A stretch of DNA of 64,000 nt, from positions 10,110,216 to 10,174,215 of the forward strand of contig NC_085056.1 in the NCBI RefSeq assembly GCF_963662255.1, read 5' to 3'. Made by a program: the position numbers and the translations under genes. This document shows, in pieces, positions 60,168-64,000 of this stretch. The notes under the pieces are model-generated. The model made no database searches, had not been told where the DNA came from, and worked only from the letters and a program-made list of their open reading frames with translations. This stretch comes from Cinclus cinclus. Lineage: Eukaryota > Chordata > Aves > Passeriformes > Cinclidae. Positions within the stretch are counted from its first letter, which is position 1, and each line of letters starts with the position of its first letter.

Positions 60168-60222
60168 GTACTATATATACATATCTATATATCTATATAT
60201 CTAGGTATATATATGCATAGGT
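60168..60222. repeat. (TA)n / TATC-type simple repeat
   Basis: ACTATATATACATATCTATATATC, then TATATATCTAGGTATATATATGC: a mixed TA and CTATATAT microsatellite. Confidence 0.85.
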
Positions 60223-60229
60223 ATGCTCA

Positions 60230-61440
60230 CATAGTTAAAATCTCAAACATTATTTACATATCTCAGCACCACCTGCTTAAATAAGTGGATAATTCATACC
60301 TTCCACTCTCTTCTGTTTCTTCAGTAAATAGGGCCAAATTCAAAGTGGAACTGAAGGTGGATCTATTTCTTCAGCTTCAATGGATTTCAGTGCTTGTTTA
60401 GCAGCAGCTCTTGAATACTAAAAGGTGGTTGCTGAGCTCAGGATTCTTTACCTAAGGCTATGTTGGTATTAGTTGTTCTAACCCGTTAGCAATTCAGAAT
60501 AAGTGGGGCACTTCATTAGCTCCAGTTAAAGACAAAACAAAAATGTTTATTTAAACTGGCAGATCTTAAAGCTGTGTTCCTTTCACACTATTTAGGAGAT
60601 TTCCCACAAGTTTTACCCTTGGGGTTATCTTCAAAAAACAACATTTTTTCAGGTGCTCTACAAACTCTGACCAGCTTGCTGTAGCCCCTTCCTCGCTCTT
60701 AACCCACAGTGTGTGCTCACATTGTGTCCAAAACACCTTCACTACATGGCATTTATTTCTCAGACTTCCTGGGGGCAGTATCCTACTGCACAAAGTATAT
60801 TTCACTCACCATCAAGTGAGGTTAATTACCAGTTAAGTACTGATATCAGTATAAACCAGGAACTCAGAATGGCACTTCGTAGATCTTTTTTACTGAATTT
60901 AAACACAATGACAATTGTGTTCTCCCTGTTGTTGAACAGAAAGCGACCCTTGTGAAAACAGCAAGCAAGTAGGGTCAGACTAGAAGAGTTTTTTAGGTGA
61001 TGTTTATCCATGACATCCCTGTTTGACTGTATTTGTAGGTACTTCACCTTGGCACCCAGACGTGGGACTCTTTATACATATCAAGACTGGCTTTGAGAAA
61101 AAGTTGCCCTTTATGAAACATTTTAGTGGCCAAATAGTGACTTTGAGGGAGAGCAGAGGACTGAGAAGCTTATCAAGCAAAGCCAAGCAGAAATATTCCA
61201 TGGAAAGATCTTCCCTAGAACAGGGGAGGGGCTGATAGCTGGTTGGTGAGTAACTGAGAAACTCATGAAACTTGGGGACTGCTCCTGTTTGAGGGTCCCA
61301 GTGCTGCCAGCAGGAGCTCACTGAGGAGAAGGGGCTGCCTGTAGATATGAAACACTCAAAACTGAGTACAAGACAGAAACAAGGCATGTGTAGTTGGATG
61401 GACATGGCTAGTTCAGGGTATGTGGCAGAAAAGTGGTGAT
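60230..61440. other. Gene desert segment, nothing assignable
   Basis: Unique sequence without a supported exon, RNA gene or transposon. Confidence 0.45.
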
Positions 61441-61830
61441 TTGGTTTGCTGGTTTTGTTTTTCCCTGATAATTGACTTCAGCATCCTGAAAACAAATTTC
61501 TGGACTATAGTCTTTGGTGCCCACTAAAGATTAATCAATCAAGATGTTTGTGTTTCAACATATTGTAAAATGAGGTGCTCCATCAAGGCTGGAAATAGCT
61601 ATTGTTTAAACAGCTCCTCCAACACCCTGCTGTTTGATTCTCAGATAACAGTGTTGTGGGATTTTGGAAAAGCCTTTGCCTATCAGGTTAGCTGGGGAGT
61701 GTAGTTTAAAGGAGCAAATTAGAATCTTAAACAGCCATGGAAGTGGGAAAACAGGTTTATATTTTAGTACAACCAAGCCCTAAGAGTATATAAAAATGCC
61801 AATTCTTCTGTATGTGATTTGCATTGAATG
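61440..61830. promoter_or_regulatory. Candidate conserved non-coding element with a PBX/HOX-type site
   Basis: AAAGATTAATCAATCAAG contains ATCAATCA (61534-61541; on the minus strand TGATTGATTAAT, a good PBX/HOX composite shape). Flanking sequence is unique, non-coding and A+T-rich. Enhancer role is inferred. Confidence 0.3.
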
Positions 61831-61839
61831 TAGGGAAGT

Positions 61840-63240
61840 CACTTAAAAACTTTGCTGCCCGTTTCATGCCTCACGCTGAACTGAGGCTCCAGTGCAGTGC
61901 CCCGTCCTGTCAGGTACATTGGGGGATTTGCAGCATTGTGGACATCATTGATTTGTTTTTGATCTTGAGGCACTCTTCAGGGGTGCTATTTCCTATGCAG
62001 CTGCCCGTCAGCAAGCAGATAACATGTAGGCAATGGTTCCACACATAGTCCTGGATCACTTGCTGCAGTTGGTAAAGAGTCAGTGCAAATGTTCACATAA
62101 GCATCTTGTTTTTTCTTCATTCTTAGGAAACACTGCTGGTTCAAAGGAGCTGCTGTATGGATAGAGGTGTGAGGAAGATTTATATTGTAAGCATTCTTTT
62201 GATGACAATTGCTAAGTTGCTGTTTCTATACCCCACCAAGATGTGTGTGAAGTCTGTGCTTCTGCATGTCTAAGCATGTATGTGCATTTCATGGATATGT
62301 TCCATGTCTAAGGATGTACTGAAAGAGTCAAGTCTGAAATGAAAAGTAGGAAAACGCTGAGGTCTTTTGTTTCTGATCCTTTGGGGATACACTGTGGTCA
62401 CATTTAGGTTTTTGTTCAGAAGATTAGGCTTTTTTCCTTTTTTTTTTTTGTTTCTTTTTTTTTTTTTAAACAAACAAACACCTCCCACCTCCTGAAAAAC
62501 ATACCAAAACAAAAATCTCTTATCTAATCACATGCTTCCAAGAACTGGGCTCTTAAATTAAACCCCAGCTATCTCCAGATTGGTCCTAAGAGCACAGTTG
62601 CCAGCAGCACCAGGTGGTGTTGTAGCAATCAACATTATTATTAAAAAAATATTGGCCAGAACATACACAGAAATGTACTGAATTGTAATAAAAAAGTGAA
62701 TAATAGTTTGAATGCTTTTCAGCTGTTCAATAAGGCAAACAGATGTAGTAATGCATACTTGAGAGCATGCCATGTACTTTAATCAGAGAAGTTTAGAGTA
62801 TCATTTCATCATGGACAACAAGAAAGAGCCAGAATAATAGGTTTATTTCAAAAGGCAAAACTTTAAGGAGGAGAGCAAGAACTTCCCTGACTTTTGTATC
62901 AGACCAAGTCCTGGGACCTACTTGACTGGAGAAGACCTACTGCAGCAAGCTAAGCAGTTTCATGAAACAGAGAGTCACGAAATGCAGTTAAGTAGAAGAC
63001 TTTTTTAGAAGCTGCCAAACTGTTAAAGACACCTAGTGCTGGAGTATTTGAGCAAGCAATAGTGCAAATATTAATGAAAGATGAGATGTTTAATAGAGAG
63101 TGCTTTGTAAATTTTCATATGACATCCAAACCTGTGAGGCATCCTGGTTGAAATATATGTGAGCACAGCTTGGAACTGCTGCAAAGGCTGAAGCTTTGGT
63201 GTGAGAAATCATAACTGACTTAGTTTCAGTCAAATGGGAA
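61840..63240. other. Gene desert segment, nothing assignable
   Basis: Unique sequence with T-runs at 62430-62468. No gene recognised. Confidence 0.45.
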
Positions 63241-63243
63241 AGC

Positions 63244-63265
63244 AAAAAAAAAAAAAAAAAAAAAA
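63244..63265. repeat. Poly-A run of 22
   Basis: An uninterrupted A22. The upstream sequence does not resemble a known SINE, LINE or processed transcript, so retroposon origin is not supported. Confidence 0.95.
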
Positions 63266-64000
63266 CCTAAATACTTGTGTTAAGACATGGGGGCTACCAT
63301 TGTTTTGGTAGAGAATTAAAGAAAAATTCAGGGAAAGGATTTGCTGGAATCGCAGCTATTTGTACAGATAAATATCAAGTAAATATCTTCTTGCGTGTGT
63401 TAATTTTACATAGTCATTGTTATCAGCAGCAGTCTTTCCAGCATTGTTTCAGAGGCCTGGGGTCCCAAGTGGGAGGAGTTTGTGGCACTGCACAGAAAGA
63501 ATTTTGTCTGAAGAGTGGTTGCATTGGAGCTTTCTCAGGTCCCTTCTGCATTTTGCTTGTCACTGTGTTTCTTACCGTCCCTGGCTTTTTGTTTTCATCC
63601 AGAGCTCTTCCTCGGCCAGTCCCATAATCCCTGAGCCTGCCCTGTGTCCCTCCCTCCTTCCTCTGTGTGCTCCTCTGAGATGGTGTCTGCCACCTGGCTT
63701 TGCTGTTTCTGATTTGGTGATTTTTCCTGGCCATGTTTCAAGGGCAGAATCCCCCAGGTTCTCTCCTCCATGGCTAGTGTGAGGCTGGAGTCTGGCTGGT
63801 GAGGTTACCAACCTGTGTTATTGCTGCCCCATCTTCTCCCAGCAGTGAGAAGGGATAAGGACAGCTGTGAACAGGCTCCCAAGAGCCTAAAGCCTCTAAT
63901 GATACTGCAGGACTACAGAGCAATCTAGAATTCATGGTGTACCAAGTCTAGATAAGACTTTAAGCCACCCAGTGGAGCTTCGGAATTGTTTGTGGCTGCT
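63266..64000. other. Gene desert segment, nothing assignable
   Basis: Rather G+C-rich, pyrimidine-rich unique sequence at 63,530-63,830. Overlapping chance frames occur on both strands and none resembles a protein I recognise. Confidence 0.45.

Noticed and set aside
1..64000. CRISPR arrays, bacterial operons, phage, tRNA or rRNA genes
   Set aside because: None found. The sequence is clearly vertebrate nuclear DNA, and the only regular repeats are microsatellites and homopolymers.

Overview
This window is vertebrate genomic DNA, most likely from a bird. The evidence is an IRX5 gene that reads almost identically to the vertebrate consensus, sparse interspersed repeats dominated by 5'-truncated CR1 LINE fragments, compact introns, and long A+T-leaning non-coding stretches. 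A crocodilian or turtle cannot be excluded from sequence alone.

Bases 1 to about 5,000 form a dense CpG island. It holds the 5' part of IRX5 on the minus strand: three coding exons (2742-2494, 1259-854 and 626 to beyond base 1), covering the first 427 residues with the TALE homeodomain and the Iro box. The last C-terminal residues lie outside the window. Intron 1 contains an A+T-rich conserved-looking patch inside the GC-rich island, a long polypurine tract and a 13-bp tandem repeat.

About 1.8 kb upstream of the IRX5 start codon, on the opposite strand, there is the structure of a divergent spliced transcript. It has a ZNF143/THAP11-type promoter motif at 4490-4502, a first-exon donor at 4792/4793, exons at 5405-5460 and 10461-10625, a last exon from 10847 or 10852, and polyadenylation signals near 11,094. 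Its position and orientation match the mammalian lncRNA gene CRNDE. Exon 2 and exon 4 join in phase into a small open reading frame, while a possible 19-nt microexon between them breaks that frame. This is the most interesting feature of the window.

From about 11.1 kb to the end I find no gene. This matches the large gene desert between IRX5 and IRX3 in other vertebrates. It holds microsatellites, homopolymer runs, three CR1 pieces (29.4, 36.3 and 51.3 kb), one MIR-like SINE remnant (32.2 kb), and several patches that look like conserved non-coding elements: they keep CpGs and carry clustered homeodomain, PBX/MEIS, SOX or forkhead-type motifs. These patches are candidate long-range Irx enhancers by context only.
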